Part shown: positions 12,237 through 23,033 of the stretch, in pieces | Position numbering within the stretch: position 1 is the first letter of the stretch | Layout of the letters: every line of letters begins with the position of its first letter | Assembly: GCA_021399435.1 (NCBI GenBank) | Contig: JAJTUP010000001.1 | Span: forward strand, 558,001-622,000 | From: Diaporthe sp. PMI_573 | Taxonomy: Eukaryota > Ascomycota > Sordariomycetes > Diaporthales > Diaporthaceae | DNA length: 64,000 nucleotides | Direction of reading: 5' to 3' | Notes under the pieces: model-generated | The model's database searches: none | Told to the model about the DNA's origin: nothing | What the model saw: the letters and a program-made list of their open reading frames with translations, nothing else | Made by a program: the position numbers and the translations under genes

Positions 12237-13525
12237 ATGAACGATGCCGCCCCCTCAGGCTGGTCCTCGCAGAACCCGAACACAATAAACACCCGGGGCG
12301 GGTATGCGCAAAACAGGACGATGGACCCCAACAATGCGAGACAAGTTCAGATGGCGAACTATGGTCAGGTAGGCGATGCCGCCCAAGGCTTGTGTTCTCA
12401 GGTGACAATCTCTAACCCACAGCCGTAGCCGCAGCCGCAGCCGCAACAGAGCTTCGCCCCAGTTAGCCAACCCCAGATACAAGCTCAACCCCCCGCCGCC
12501 ATGCCTTATCATGGCCACTATGCCGCTCCCTTTGGATCTGCTAGCGCAGGTGTCACGGTGAGTAAACCAAATTCCGGTATGGGATTTGTGACGAGTGTCG
12601 TATTGACATCTCTTGGTATCAGAACAATCCCGTTGCCGGCTATCGCCATTATCCGAGCCCCTACTACACAACGCCAGTGATCCCCTACCACACAACGCCA
12701 GTGATCCCTCACAACGGTGCTATGTGTGAGTATAACGTCGGCGAGTCGAGCGTTTGGAACCACCCCCCAGGCGAGGGAATCGGCCAACCGGCAGCCGTAC
12801 CCTCCTATACCGGATTTCCCAACAACCAGATGAATCCTCATAATAATGGAGCAAACTGGGGAACCAACTACCCAAGCAGCATACCCTCAAGCAGAATACC
12901 CCCAAGCAGCATACCCCCAAGCAGCATACCCCCAAGCAGCATACCCCCAAGCAGCATACCGTCAAGCAGCATACCGTCAAGCAGCATACCAACTAGCCAG
13001 CCACCGTCGGCTGCTGGGATTCCGGCCTTCAGGCCCGACTTCTCAAGCAACCAGTACGTTCAAATACAGCACGAACAGATACACCGTGACCAGGTACAGA
13101 GTGGCCGGGTACAACGTGGCCAGGTACAGCGTGGACGGGCACAGCGTGGTCGGGTACAGCGTGGTCGGGTACAGCGTGGTCGGGTACAGCGTGGCCAGGT
13201 ACAGCGTGGCCAAAGACTGCGTGGCCGGAGTCAGCTCGTGTCTAGGCAGCGACAGAAAGTTATCGAACAGTCTGGCAACATCGAGCAAGACGCCGGAATG
13301 TCTAGTCCTAGCACCTCGGGACCCAGTCAGCCGCTTGCGGGCACTGCAGGGGTCGATAGTAACCCGGTACAACCAAGCCCCGCGCAGGGCCCAGACCATC
13401 AGGACATCGATGTCAACACAGCCAGAGTTCAACCACATCTTTCCACCGCGCCATTCTCCGAAGAAGAGATCAATCTTGTTAGTGCCCTCTACAGTGAGTG
13501 GCTTGTTCAGAACCCGGAGCAGTAA
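12237..13525 (+). CDS. Repeat protein with IPPSS and VQRGR pentapeptide arrays
   Basis: A three-exon model gives 387 residues: 12237-12368, 12429-12557 and 12623-13525. Intron 2 (12558-12621/2) has a GTGAGT donor and ATCAG acceptor. Intron 1 uses GTAGGC; its acceptor must be the CGTAG ending at 12428, because the nearer CACAG at 12422 would leave an in-frame TAG. The N-terminus is rich in N/Q/P/Y, with a duplicated TTPVIP(Y/H). Two tandem arrays follow: about eight SSIPP-type pentapeptides (12872-12990) and about ten QRGRV-type pentapeptides (13083-13235), each unit 15 bp. A short, less repetitive C-terminus (EEEINLVSALYSEWLVQNPEQ) ends the protein. RG-rich arrays are known to bind RNA and be arginine-methylated, but no function can be assigned. 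Confidence 0.6.
12872..12990 (+). repeat. 15-bp tandem repeat coding for SSIPP units
   Basis: About eight copies of a unit close to ccaagcagcatacc(c/g). The middle four are nearly identical and the outer copies differ by one or two bases. The unit is a multiple of three, so copy-number change keeps the reading frame. The repeat also creates an open frame on the opposite strand (GMLLG units). Confidence 0.85.
13083..13235 (+). repeat. 15-bp tandem repeat coding for QRGRV units
   Basis: About ten copies of a unit close to gtacagcgtggycrg. Copies differ mainly at the base that switches R and Q in the fourth position. It lies within the same exon as the SSIPP array, about 90 bp downstream. Confidence 0.85.
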
Positions 13526-14039
13526 CTCAGGGGGATGGCTGTCTATGGAAGGCGGCCTCACTTCATTGGAATGACAAACCTCAGATGATTAAATGAGAAT
13601 CTGGTGGCATTGCACTCATGGTAAATCCAAGTTTGCGCAGGGAAGTCCCTACAGGTGCTAAGGATCTGTGGTGACCCCGGAGCCTGGAACTGATCTACTC
13701 AAGGGAGCATTGCTAGCGACTCAATGCATCGTCTTGGCGAGCCCTTGGTCGGCGATGGATGGGCAGTTCAGCTCGACTCAGACTTGGGAAGATAATTGAT
13801 GACACTGCGCTGGCGACTCAGCAGCCGAGATGTCTAGGCAAAAGCGTAGACGTACGCAAAATCGTGGATTGTGGACGATCATTCCAACAAAGTGCAGGCG
13901 ATTATTGGATAACCCATAATGAAAATTGCCTTCAGGGAGTACAAGTTGCAAAAATGGATATCGGCAAAGCCAGGAAAAGAGAATTGTGACACTACAATGG
14001 TGGAATGTATTCAGCCGGCGACCAGTTTCGATGCCTATC
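13526..14039. other. Intergenic between convergent genes
   Basis: About 0.5 kb that should hold the 3' ends of the repeat protein and of the sugar porter. No further gene is seen. Confidence 0.5.
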
Positions 14040-15785
14040 TCAAACGTCCCTGCTCCTAGTATTGCTAACATTCTCAAGCTGGATCACACCCGCTCCATGC
14101 TTCGCATCAACGTCAATGTCTCCGATATGGGCCGTAGCAAGCGTGTCTCCAAAGAGCTCGCCAATTTCCTCCAGGGTCTTGCCCTTCGTGTCGGGCAGGA
14201 AGAACAGGTAGACCACGACGCCCAACAGGTTGGCGGCAATGAAGACATTGTAGTACCTCCACGATATGTTCTCTAGTGCGACGGGGGTGATCTGGGAGAT
14301 GACTATGGAGGCTACACCGGAGGCAAAGGTCCCCACGGCAAGGCCGCTGGAGCGGATGAAGACAGGGAGGAGCTCGGAGCAGACGACCCACATTGTCGAG
14401 TTGAAGAAGATGGCGAAGAACATTGAATAAAGGAAGATGAATGCGATGGTGGTGCGCGAGGCCGCCTGGTTGGAACCGTCTGCGAAGAGGGCGCTGAGGG
14501 CTTCGCAGATGGCCAGCATTATCGCGAGGACGAGGCAGCCCACCCATAGTGTTGTTGTTCTGCGCCAGCGGTCTATTTCAGGAGTGCGTCAGCCTTTGCT
14601 TGAAGACATTTGCCGGAGACATGGAAATCAGACGTACCGGCCACGACGAAAAGGTTGATGATCTGGCCCGCGAGACCCATGATACCGTAGATCCCACTAA
14701 TAAGTAGTGCAGTGTCTCCTGTGAAACCGACAGAACCGTAGAAGATGTTCTGGTAGTTCTCTGGTTTGTGTTAGTAGCCTGCTATGGAGTCTGAAGTGAT
14801 ATGTTCTGGAAGAGCTCGAAAGAAAAAAAACGAGGAGCCACAATGGGAGACGATTTGCGCTTACGAATGACTGAGACACCGCCGAATTGAGTCAATGCCT
14901 GGATAAAACAGACAAATCCCAACCTCTTGATATACTGCTTCCTGAAAAGCATCAAGAAGTTGCTGTACCATTTCTCTCCGCCGACTCTCTTGAAACTCCT
15001 ATCCAGAGCGGTCTGCTCCCTGATCTGGATCATCTCCTGGTCGATGTAATCCTCGCCCTCGTCGGAGTGGATTCTGGCGAGGACAGCACGAGCCTCCTCG
15101 AATCGATCCTGAGAGATGAGCCAACGTGGCGTGAAGGGCAGGACCACCAGGCTGCCGATCAGCATCAGGACGGCGCAGGGGAATTGCAAGCTGAGGGGGA
15201 AACGCCATTGCAGGTTGCCTTCGAAGAAGATACCGCTGTACCCGATCCAGTTGGCCAGGAAAAAGCCCACAGCTGTCCCCATTCCTTGGAAGCCGACGAT
15301 TATGCCGCGATTCTTGGGCTTCGAGACCTCGGCCATGTAGATGGCAGACACGGGCAGGATCATCCCCGACGACCAACCGGTCAGCAGCCGCCCCGCGATG
15401 AACATGCCGGCGTTGGTGCCGATCACGGACAGCAGGATGCCCACGATGGCGATGGCGCTTGCGATTGTGAGGGTGTATCTCCGGCTGAACTTGTCGGCGG
15501 TCCAACCTGCGAAAAGGGTGCCGACGGCCTGGCCGGCGTTGTACACGGAGACGACGGCGCCTGTATACCAACAACTCAACGTTAGCATTGTCTATTGAAA
15601 TTGCATATGTAGTTACATGGACACGGCTTGCCTGTCAGAGCGGCGTCCTCTCCGTCGGGGGGAAACATGTGGTCATTGAAGCTTTTGTGGCCAATTGTGG
15701 TTGCGATGATGCCGGTATCGATGCCATACATGGCAGTCCCAATGGCCGCAGTGGCCGGGATATAGTATTGAGCCCAGTTACCCAT
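14040..15785 (-). CDS. MFS sugar porter, candidate L-rhamnose transporter
   Basis: Four exons (15785-15632, 15560-14865, 14760-14638, 14572-14040) give 501 residues, the usual length of fungal sugar porters. Family marks include GRLLTGWSSGMILPVSAIYMAEVSKPKNRG after TM4, the R-W-R-F-P loop near the middle, and the C-terminal FFLPDTKGKTLEEIGELFG. Twelve membrane segments are expected at the plasma membrane. Intron 1 (15561-15631) has the rare GC donor (ACAG|GCAAGC), and joining there restores the conserved ALTGAVVSVYNAGQA. The gene is divergent from an alpha-L-rhamnosidase 885 bp away, so free L-rhamnose, a short rhamnoside or a related deoxysugar is the likely substrate. That assignment is from context; the fold alone does not tell the sugar. 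Confidence 0.85.
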
Positions 15786-16670
15786 CGTGAATACGCGTGT
15801 AAGTAGCGATTATGGTCAAGGGACCAAACGGTCCAGATGGATCTGCAAGGAGGCTGTTCGGACCTGTCTGAACAGACTTGGAGACAACTGACTACGATGG
15901 GAGGGGGGAAACCCTTGAAAGAATCAGGTCACATTTATGTTACTTTTGTTCAAACCTACTAGATAGTCTCCAAAAGGGGTTCCCCTTTCGGTGTTGCCAG
16001 GCATGCGGGCTCAAGTGTGGCAAGGGCTCAGCCTTGGTTCCCCAGATTCGGGTAAACATTTATCTACCGGTCCCATCGGTGCCTTGCAGCTAGAATCTGG
16101 GGTAAGAACCACGGGCTACAGCAAAGCAGAAAGGGCCTAGACGACCTCGGCCTGGTCTTTCGGGCTGAAGTCGTTGCGAGCCAAGGCCTCCCCCAACTCG
16201 AGCATAGACTCGGAAATGCCGAGACCGCCCGGAGCGGGGGATGGTTTGTTTTGGAGAGAGTTTCAGAGGCCCAACCACCGCACCAGTAACATCACCCAAG
16301 CATTCCAGCCAAGAGGAGATGCTTTCCCAGGCTTGGAGATGGCCATTATCTCGGCTGGCTTTCGCCCGAGTTCGTGATAGATCATGGCTAATCTTCGGCA
16401 TCATCCTCGACTACGAAATATGAAGGCGTCACCCAAGACTTATATCGTGGCTTGTTATCTTTATCAAGAAGCCTCAAGCAGGACTTCTCGCAAGTTCAGA
16501 TTGCAAGGCTAAGCCACTTGTCAAGGGCGAAACGAAAATTCTAAGTGCAGCATTCCGATTCTGCCCGCTATCTTGTTCGTTGTAGCCAATTCTCCTTACT
16601 ACGCTTTCCAGTGAGGCTACCCGTTCTTACAAGTATCTTACCCTTCTAAATCAGCCGAACAACATATTCA
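15786..16670. promoter_or_regulatory. Shared divergent promoter of sugar porter and rhamnosidase
   Basis: An 885-bp gap between the two start codons, with no gene inside. Divergent arrangement suggests joint control, for example by a rhamnose-responsive regulator, but I did not identify a specific operator. Confidence 0.5.
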
Positions 16671-19421
16671 ATGATGGCGGACGTCAAAGTGAACAGCCTT
16701 CGATTCGACCACCGCCCTGACACAGATCCTCTTGGAATAGGGACAGCTGAACCACGCCTGTCTTGGAGCTTCGCCGGCAAAGTAAAGAATTGGAAGCAGA
16801 CATCCTACGAATTGGAGATCTCCAAGCATGGCCAACCCGAGGATGAGCGAGTTCGCGTCGACACAGACAAGTCTTTATTTATTCCTTGGCCATCTAAGCC
16901 CCTGAATTCTCGAGAAACAGTGACTCTGAGGCTCAAGGCTGCTGGCGCCGGCGACGGAGGAGAATCGACAACTGAGTGGACGGCGAAGCAGCATGTCGAA
17001 GCAGGTCTACTTCAGCGATCAGACTGGAAGGCCAAGTTCATCACGTCTACCCAGCACACACCCAAGGACAAGCCGCATCGCCCAATCCGATTCAGGAGCC
17101 CGTCGTTCCAGGTGGACGTCAAGGATAAGTTGTCCGGCAGCGAGAAACCAAGAGCGCGCCTCTACATCACATCGCTGGGCGTCTACGAAGCTCACATTAA
17201 TGGCGCCCGCGTCGGAGACCTGCAGATGGCACCGGGGTGGACCAGCTACAACCACCGGCTGCCGTACCAGGTGTTTGATGTCACCGACCATCTCAACTGG
17301 ACGTCCCAAAACATCTTGGGAGTCGAGGTAGCCGAGGGCTGGTATGCTACCCGTCTCACCTGGGTTGATGGTGTCCGCAATGTGTACGGAGACAGATTGG
17401 GCGTGCTGGCACAGCTCGAGATCCAGAAACCCGACGGAAGCGTCATACAGCAGGTTATCTCAGATGCATCCTGGTCCACGCACTCGTCGAGTCTTGTGAC
17501 TAGCGAGTTGTACGACGGAGAAGTATACGACATGCGCGATGACTCTTCCAACGATTGGAAGGCTGTTTCTTTCGATGACGGCCAAAACTGGGACAAAGCG
17601 TCTGTTCTCGATTTTGGATGGGACAAGATCTCACTGATATCTCCCGACGTACCCCCGGTGCGAATCACAGAGACTGTCCGGCCCAAGAATATTTTCAAAA
17701 GCAAGAGTGGGAAGACCCTCGTTGATTTCGGTCAGAATCTAGTCGGGAAGATCCAAATCCTTCAACCTCTGCAGCTCCAAGATGGCCAGACCCTCAAGCT
17801 TCGGCATGCCGAGGTTCTCGAGAACGGGGAGCTCGGCACTCGCCCTCTGCGTAGTGCTGGGGCCACAGACACAGTCATATTCGGCAAAGAAAGTACGCTG
17901 AAGGACTGGACCCCAAGGTTCACGTTCCATGGCTTCCGGTACATCGAAATCGAAGGGTGGACCCTCGATGACACGGACAACCCGCCAACGGCAGACAACT
18001 TCGTCGCCTTGGTGATGCACTCGGATATGGCCCGGACAGGCCACTTCGACTGCTCCAATAGTCTTGTCAACCAGCTACACTCCAACGTAGTCTGGAGTAT
18101 GCGAGGAAACTTCTTGTCCGTTCCTACTGACTGCCCCCAGCGAGATGAACGACTAGGGTGGACGGGGGACATCCAGGTGTTCTCGCCAACCGCCTCCTTC
18201 TTGTATTCAAGCGGCGGCTTCCTCGCCAACTGGCTCCAGGACCTGGCGGTCGATCAAGCTGCTACAGGAGGGGTCGTACCCGTCGTGATCCCTGACGTCC
18301 TCACCGGGAGATCGTCCTGGCCAAACGAGCCGCAGGCCGTCTGGGACGACGTGGCCATCATCCTGCCATGGGTGATCTACCAATGGACCGGCGACGCCTC
18401 CGTGCTCCGGCGACAGCTGCCAAGCATGCGGACCTACATTGACAAGTCCATCCGCAGGGATAAGAAAGGTCTCCTCTGGGACCCGACGCTCTGGCAGCTG
18501 GGCGACTGGCTCGACCCCAACGCACCGCCCTCGGAGCCCGGCCTGGCACGAACAGACGGCACGCTCGTGGCCGACGCCTACCTGGTGTACGTGACTGGCC
18601 TGATGGCCAAGATCTCCACAGTCGTGGGCGAGGAGGCCCTCGCGGCGAAGTACCAGGCCGACCACACACGCCTCAAGACTGCGTTCCAGGCTGCTTACGT
18701 GGCGTCGTCGGGCCTGGTCGTCGCAGACTCACAGACTGCACTATCACTGGCCCTCTCCTTCTCGCTTCATTCCTCGCCAGAGCAGGCTCGCAACGCAGCG
18801 GACCGCCTGGCTCGGCTTGTGCGGTACTCCAAGTTCCGCGTCTCGACAGGATTCGCGGGGACGCCCCTCGTGCTCCACACCCTGTCTCAGAACAAAGAGC
18901 ACGTGCAGCTGGCGTACCGTATGCTGCTCGAGAAGGAGTGCCCGTCGTGGTTGTATCCTGTTTCCATGGGGGCGACAACCACCTGGGAGAGGTGGGACAG
19001 CATGCTCCCCGACGGGACGATCAACCCTGGCGAGATGACGAGCTTCAACCACTACGCGCTCGGGTCTGTGGCGAGCTGGTTGCACGAGGTCGTGGGAGGT
19101 ATCAAGATGCTCGAACCAGGATGGAAGAAATTCAGGGTCGCCCCTGTGCCTGGAGGAGACTTGACAAATGCCAGTGTCAGGTTTGATAGTCCACACGGGA
19201 CGATTGGTGTCAAGTGGAGCCTCTCAGATGGCCAAAAGCTTAAGCTCGAGGTTGATGTCCCGCCAAACACGGAAGCTTCCATCGTGCTGCCGGGGCAAGA
19301 GGATGCCGGCGAGGGCACTCAGGTTGGTTCTGGACACTATGTGTATGATGTTGCGCATGAGGCGCCGGGGAAATGGCCGCCTCGCGCAATGCTCACGCAA
19401 TTCCAAGAGGAGGAAGACTAG
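16671..19421 (+). CDS. GH78 alpha-L-rhamnosidase, intracellular
   Basis: A single exon of 916 residues that removes terminal alpha-L-rhamnose from glycosides. Domains in order: an N-terminal beta domain (RPDTDPLGIGTAEPRLSWSF), a rhamnosidase N domain (ARLYITSLGVYEAHINGARVGD; GWTSYNHRLPYQVFDVTD), a beta-sandwich with LVDFGQNLVGKIQI, an (alpha/alpha)6 catalytic barrel and a C-terminal beta domain. The catalytic barrel carries the GH78 signature DCPQRDERLGWTGD at about residues 485-500, GDWLDPNAP near 610, TTWERWDS near 770 and SFNHYALGSVASWL. There is no signal peptide, so it probably acts in the cytosol on imported rhamnosides. Two in-frame ATGs are adjacent (16671, 16674). The neighbouring divergent sugar porter fits a two-gene module. 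Confidence 0.93.
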   Translation: MMADVKVNSLRFDHRPDTDPLGIGTAEPRLSWSFAGKVKNWKQTSYELEISKHGQPEDERVRVDTDKSLFIPWPSKPLNSRETVTLRLKAAGAGDGGESTTEWTAKQHVEAGLLQRSDWKAKFITSTQHTPKDKPHRPIRFRSPSFQVDVKDKLSGSEKPRARLYITSLGVYEAHINGARVGDLQMAPGWTSYNHRLPYQVFDVTDHLNWTSQNILGVEVAEGWYATRLTWVDGVRNVYGDRLGVLAQLEIQKPDGSVIQQVISDASWSTHSSSLVTSELYDGEVYDMRDDSSNDWKAVSFDDGQNWDKASVLDFGWDKISLISPDVPPVRITETVRPKNIFKSKSGKTLVDFGQNLVGKIQILQPLQLQDGQTLKLRHAEVLENGELGTRPLRSAGATDTVIFGKESTLKDWTPRFTFHGFRYIEIEGWTLDDTDNPPTADNFVALVMHSDMARTGHFDCSNSLVNQLHSNVVWSMRGNFLSVPTDCPQRDERLGWTGDIQVFSPTASFLYSSGGFLANWLQDLAVDQAATGGVVPVVIPDVLTGRSSWPNEPQAVWDDVAIILPWVIYQWTGDASVLRRQLPSMRTYIDKSIRRDKKGLLWDPTLWQLGDWLDPNAPPSEPGLARTDGTLVADAYLVYVTGLMAKISTVVGEEALAAKYQADHTRLKTAFQAAYVASSGLVVADSQTALSLALSFSLHSSPEQARNAADRLARLVRYSKFRVSTGFAGTPLVLHTLSQNKEHVQLAYRMLLEKECPSWLYPVSMGATTTWERWDSMLPDGTINPGEMTSFNHYALGSVASWLHEVVGGIKMLEPGWKKFRVAPVPGGDLTNASVRFDSPHGTIGVKWSLSDGQKLKLEVDVPPNTEASIVLPGQEDAGEGTQVGSGHYVYDVAHEAPGKWPPRAMLTQFQEEED

Positions 19422-20412
19422 GCGCTGAGTGTTCAGACTTGGCGAGTGGAAAAGGAAAAGGAAACGGGATTTCATATGAAGTAACGGAGCAAGGTATGAT
19501 GATTGTACGATATCCTGGGGCCCTGCCACTCCGGCATTCCAGTACAAAAAGATCGTCTTCCACTTTATTCCCGCTCGCCTGTGACCACATTAATCCCATT
19601 AAACCACTCGCCTGCCGTGACCCGACTTATATTCTCTGCAATACGCTTAGCTTTGCCCTGGGGTCCATAATTCCTGCCCATAACGTTTAGGCCTTCCCGT
19701 GCTTTGCCAACCTATAACACGCCACCACTCATGCATCCTCGGAATGAGAGGAAACTGATGTCTCTTATTAAAAGGATAACCTTTCTAAAGAGTGCTTCTC
19801 AATGCAACCCACTCCATGCACACAGACTTTTGCTTCCGACAGGGAAATCAGTGAGCGCTTTTAGAACTGAGTGGGTAGGCACTTGCTGATCTGGGCAGAT
19901 ACTTCATCGAATAAAAGACGCGATGTTGCGAGGAGCGTATTTGCAACCTTGGGAGACACGCTGCAGCAGCTGAGTCTGACGACAGAACCTGTCGAGCTTT
20001 AGTTCCAACCACCCCACTCGCAGTAAGCCTTCCCAAACTCTAGAGGATGTGATGTGTTGCACTGTGGAGCTTCCCGCTAACAATGCCACCCTAGTTATTA
20101 GAATAGCCCCAAAGATTTGACAATAGGTATTTATCTGCTTGTAAATGGGAATCTTCGTAATCAGAGTGTTAGAAACAAGAATCTTTGTCAGAACACTAAC
20201 TGTAAAATGAAATGGGGGTTAGCTTGGTTTACGATACTGCACCTGTTGCTAGGCCCGTTTTGGCGGTGTTGATTCCAACCTCGGAAATGAGTGTAGCATT
20301 AGCAGGGGGGCACCCATGAAGTGAGGTACAAAACCCGGTGCTGACATGCAGCAGACGTTCACCTCACCGCGCTGCCCTTTGTGACTTGTTGACAACAACT
20401 TGCATTGCGAAC
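19422..20412. other. Intergenic, nothing recognised
   Basis: About 1 kb between the rhamnosidase stop and the GMC oxidoreductase start. No gene is supported. The right part is the likely promoter of the oxidoreductase. Confidence 0.5.
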
Positions 20413-22589
20413 ATGAGGCCAACACTGATCTTCGGCGCACTGATTGTCGGTGTGCAAGCCACTTTCGTCACCAACGACACGTCTATAGCCGCGAACAGGA
20501 CCTTCGACTACGTGATCGTCGGCGCGGGGCTCACAGGCATCACAGTCGGCAACAAGCTCAGCGAAAAGGGCTTTTCTACCCTCATCATCGAAGCCGGCCC
20601 GGACCCCAGGTGGAATCACAGGGTCTACAACGCCGAAGATCGAGTGCAGCATGACCCGTATTGCAACTGGCTGTATCCTGCATACGACGAGGATGGCAAT
20701 CTGTTCCCTTGGACTATTGACAGCGGTGCTTGCGTCGGCGGAGGTACATCTAGTAGGTGGATCCTCGCAAAGATACCATGAAAGTGATCGCTTGCTGAAA
20801 ATGAGGTAGTCAATGGGTTGATGTGGTACCGGCCAACACGAACAGAAGTTGACAAGCTCGAGGCATTGGGGAATCCGGGTTGGAACTGGGACTCACTTGA
20901 GCCATACATGACAGCAACGGAGAAGAACACCCCACCTAACGAGGCTCAGAGATTGCAAGGGGCAGGTCTTGACCCTGACGTTCACGGATACCATGGCGCC
21001 ATCAATGTCTCGTTTCCGGTGAGTAACCACTATGAACATGGATGAGTGTCAACATGACTGATATCTCGAGAAAGACACCCATGCGCATTCCACGCGCAGT
21101 AGAACTCTACAAGGAGTCACTCCCTTTGGCCTTCCCTGGGCTCACTATTGGCAACGATTTGTCGAATCGCTCACTGGACGGCACTGTCTCAGCCTCGTCA
21201 TCCTGGACTATTTGGTACGACGAGGACTCCGGCGCAAACCGTCGCTCATCGGCAGCTGACGGCTACCTATGGGCGAGTGACCAGCAGCGGGACAGCCTCA
21301 CAATTCTGACCAACCATAAAGTCGACAAGATTCTCTTCGAAGACTCATTGACGGCCAGGAGCGCCATCTTTGGGACCAAACCCGGCGCTGATGTGCCCGG
21401 CAGCCAGCCAGGCCTTCACATCGTGCATGCTAACAAAGAGATAATTCTAGCCGCAGGATCCCTCGCGACAGCCGCTGTTCTGGAGAGGTCGGGTATCGGC
21501 AGGTCGGAGGTACTGGAAGCGGCTGGCATCCAACAGCTTGTGGATCTGCCCGGTGTGGGTGTGAACCTCGTGGACCAGCCTGGCACCGGCACATCTGCGC
21601 TGGTTGCAGAAGCATCCCAGAACGACACGTCTATCATCGACGGCCGGATTCTGTTCGCGCCGGAGATATCTCTAGTCAACGTAGAGCAGATCTGGGGCGC
21701 CGGTGAGCAATATGTCCCACGCGTTGTATGCCAGCGGCGGTGAAGAGATGTGTTTTGCTGATTTTGTAAACATCCAGAACACGGCGATGTCTACGCTCAG
21801 CTTGCCTCGCCTGACAATCTCGAAAGCCGAGCGCAAAGCTTAGTCGCGGCCGGTGCAGCAGCTACATTGCAAGGGGCGAAGGTGATACTGAACACCACCA
21901 TCGATTTGATCGTGGACCGTAATTGTGAGTCACAAATAGCATATCGAGCGAATGTTTTAGCTGTATTTGACCAGCCCAGCTAATAGTACGGAACAGTCCC
22001 TGTGGCTGAATTTATAGGAGAGAGTTTTCCGACCGTTCTCTCCGCCATATTCTGGCCGCTAATGCCCCTCTCGCGCGGACACATCCACATCAACTCGTCC
22101 AACCCGTTCGACCACCCTATAATCACACCGAGGTTCCTCAGCGACGCGTTTGACCAAGAAGTGGCAGTCGCAATCTCTCGACGCTCTCGGACCGTGTTCG
22201 CCAGTCCGCCGTTCAGCGAGGTCGTAGCCGATCCGTACTATGACCCACCGATCGGTCCCAATGGGACTGATTCTGAGTGGATGGCTTGGTATAGGAGCAC
22301 CGGGATCGGCGCGAGCCACTGGGTTGGGAGTACGGCTATGCTACCAAGGGACCTCGGCGGTGTGGTGGACTCTCGATTGCGGTAAGCATCGTCTTGAATT
22401 CACGTTTTGGATAACAGAATGGTAGGACTGACATGATGATCGTGATGCAGGGTGTATGGAACCAAGAGTCTGAGGGTCGTCGACGCTGGCGTCCTGCCTT
22501 TCGAGATCACATCGCACCCTATGCCGCTTCTGTATGCCATGTCGCAGAAAGCGGCTGCACTAATTCTGGAAGACTATTTGGCGCAATGA
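20413..22589 (+). CDS. Secreted GMC-family FAD oxidoreductase
   Basis: Six exons (20413-20752, 20810-21018, 21075-21702, 21778-21924, 21997-22381, 22451-22589) restore a continuous 615-residue protein, the normal length for the glucose oxidase/aryl-alcohol oxidase group (CAZy AA3). The start MRPTLIFGALIVGVQA is a signal peptide. The FAD-binding motif GAGLTGITVGNKLSEKG lies at about residues 36-52, with IIEAGPDP at the end of beta 2. GGGTSINGLMWYRP is the FAD-covering motif and is recreated by splicing out intron 1. The GMC active-site His pair is visible at about 549 (ASHWVGST) and 592 (ITSHPMPL). Its alcohol or sugar substrate cannot be read from sequence. The damaged-looking short frames seen singly are just its exons. 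Confidence 0.88.
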
Positions 22590-23033
22590 GAACAACAATG
22601 CTTGAGATGGACGAGACGGTATTGGATAAATGTACCTGACCTACACAAGTTCTCATATGATCTACATACACGCCAAATATGTGACCAGAAACTCATGGTA
22701 TTAGCAACACGAAAGGAAATTGGGTGATCCTGATATACATTCGGATATAAATGCTCTGACAAGCAAGCCCACAATCATGTTCAGTTGCGTCATGACGCCA
22801 GACAATGACAAGCTTTTAAATGAATATGTTTGCTGTGGTTCCCACCCGAGGCAGACCATAACAGGAGCAGCATAAGTGACTACTGCAGTGCTTCTTCAGA
22901 GGAAAACCTTCGCCATGGCTGTTTAGCAGCAACATGGCCCATCTTAATTTAATTTCGACACCTGTTCGAGAGGTTTTGCGCATTTGTTCCCTCAGGACAA
23001 ACAACAAATTGTGACCCGTTACGGTATCAGTCC
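22590..23033. other. Intergenic between convergent genes
   Basis: About 0.45 kb that probably holds the 3' ends of the GMC oxidoreductase and the kinase-like gene. Nothing else is seen. Confidence 0.5.

Noticed and set aside
12868..13050. Opposite-strand frame of GMLLG repeats
   Set aside because: It arises purely from the 15-bp tandem repeat whose unit has no stop in several frames; the plus strand has the splice sites and normal flanking sequence.
12872..13235. Tandem arrays considered as a CRISPR-like array
   Set aside because: Units are contiguous without spacers and lie inside a coding exon of a eukaryote.
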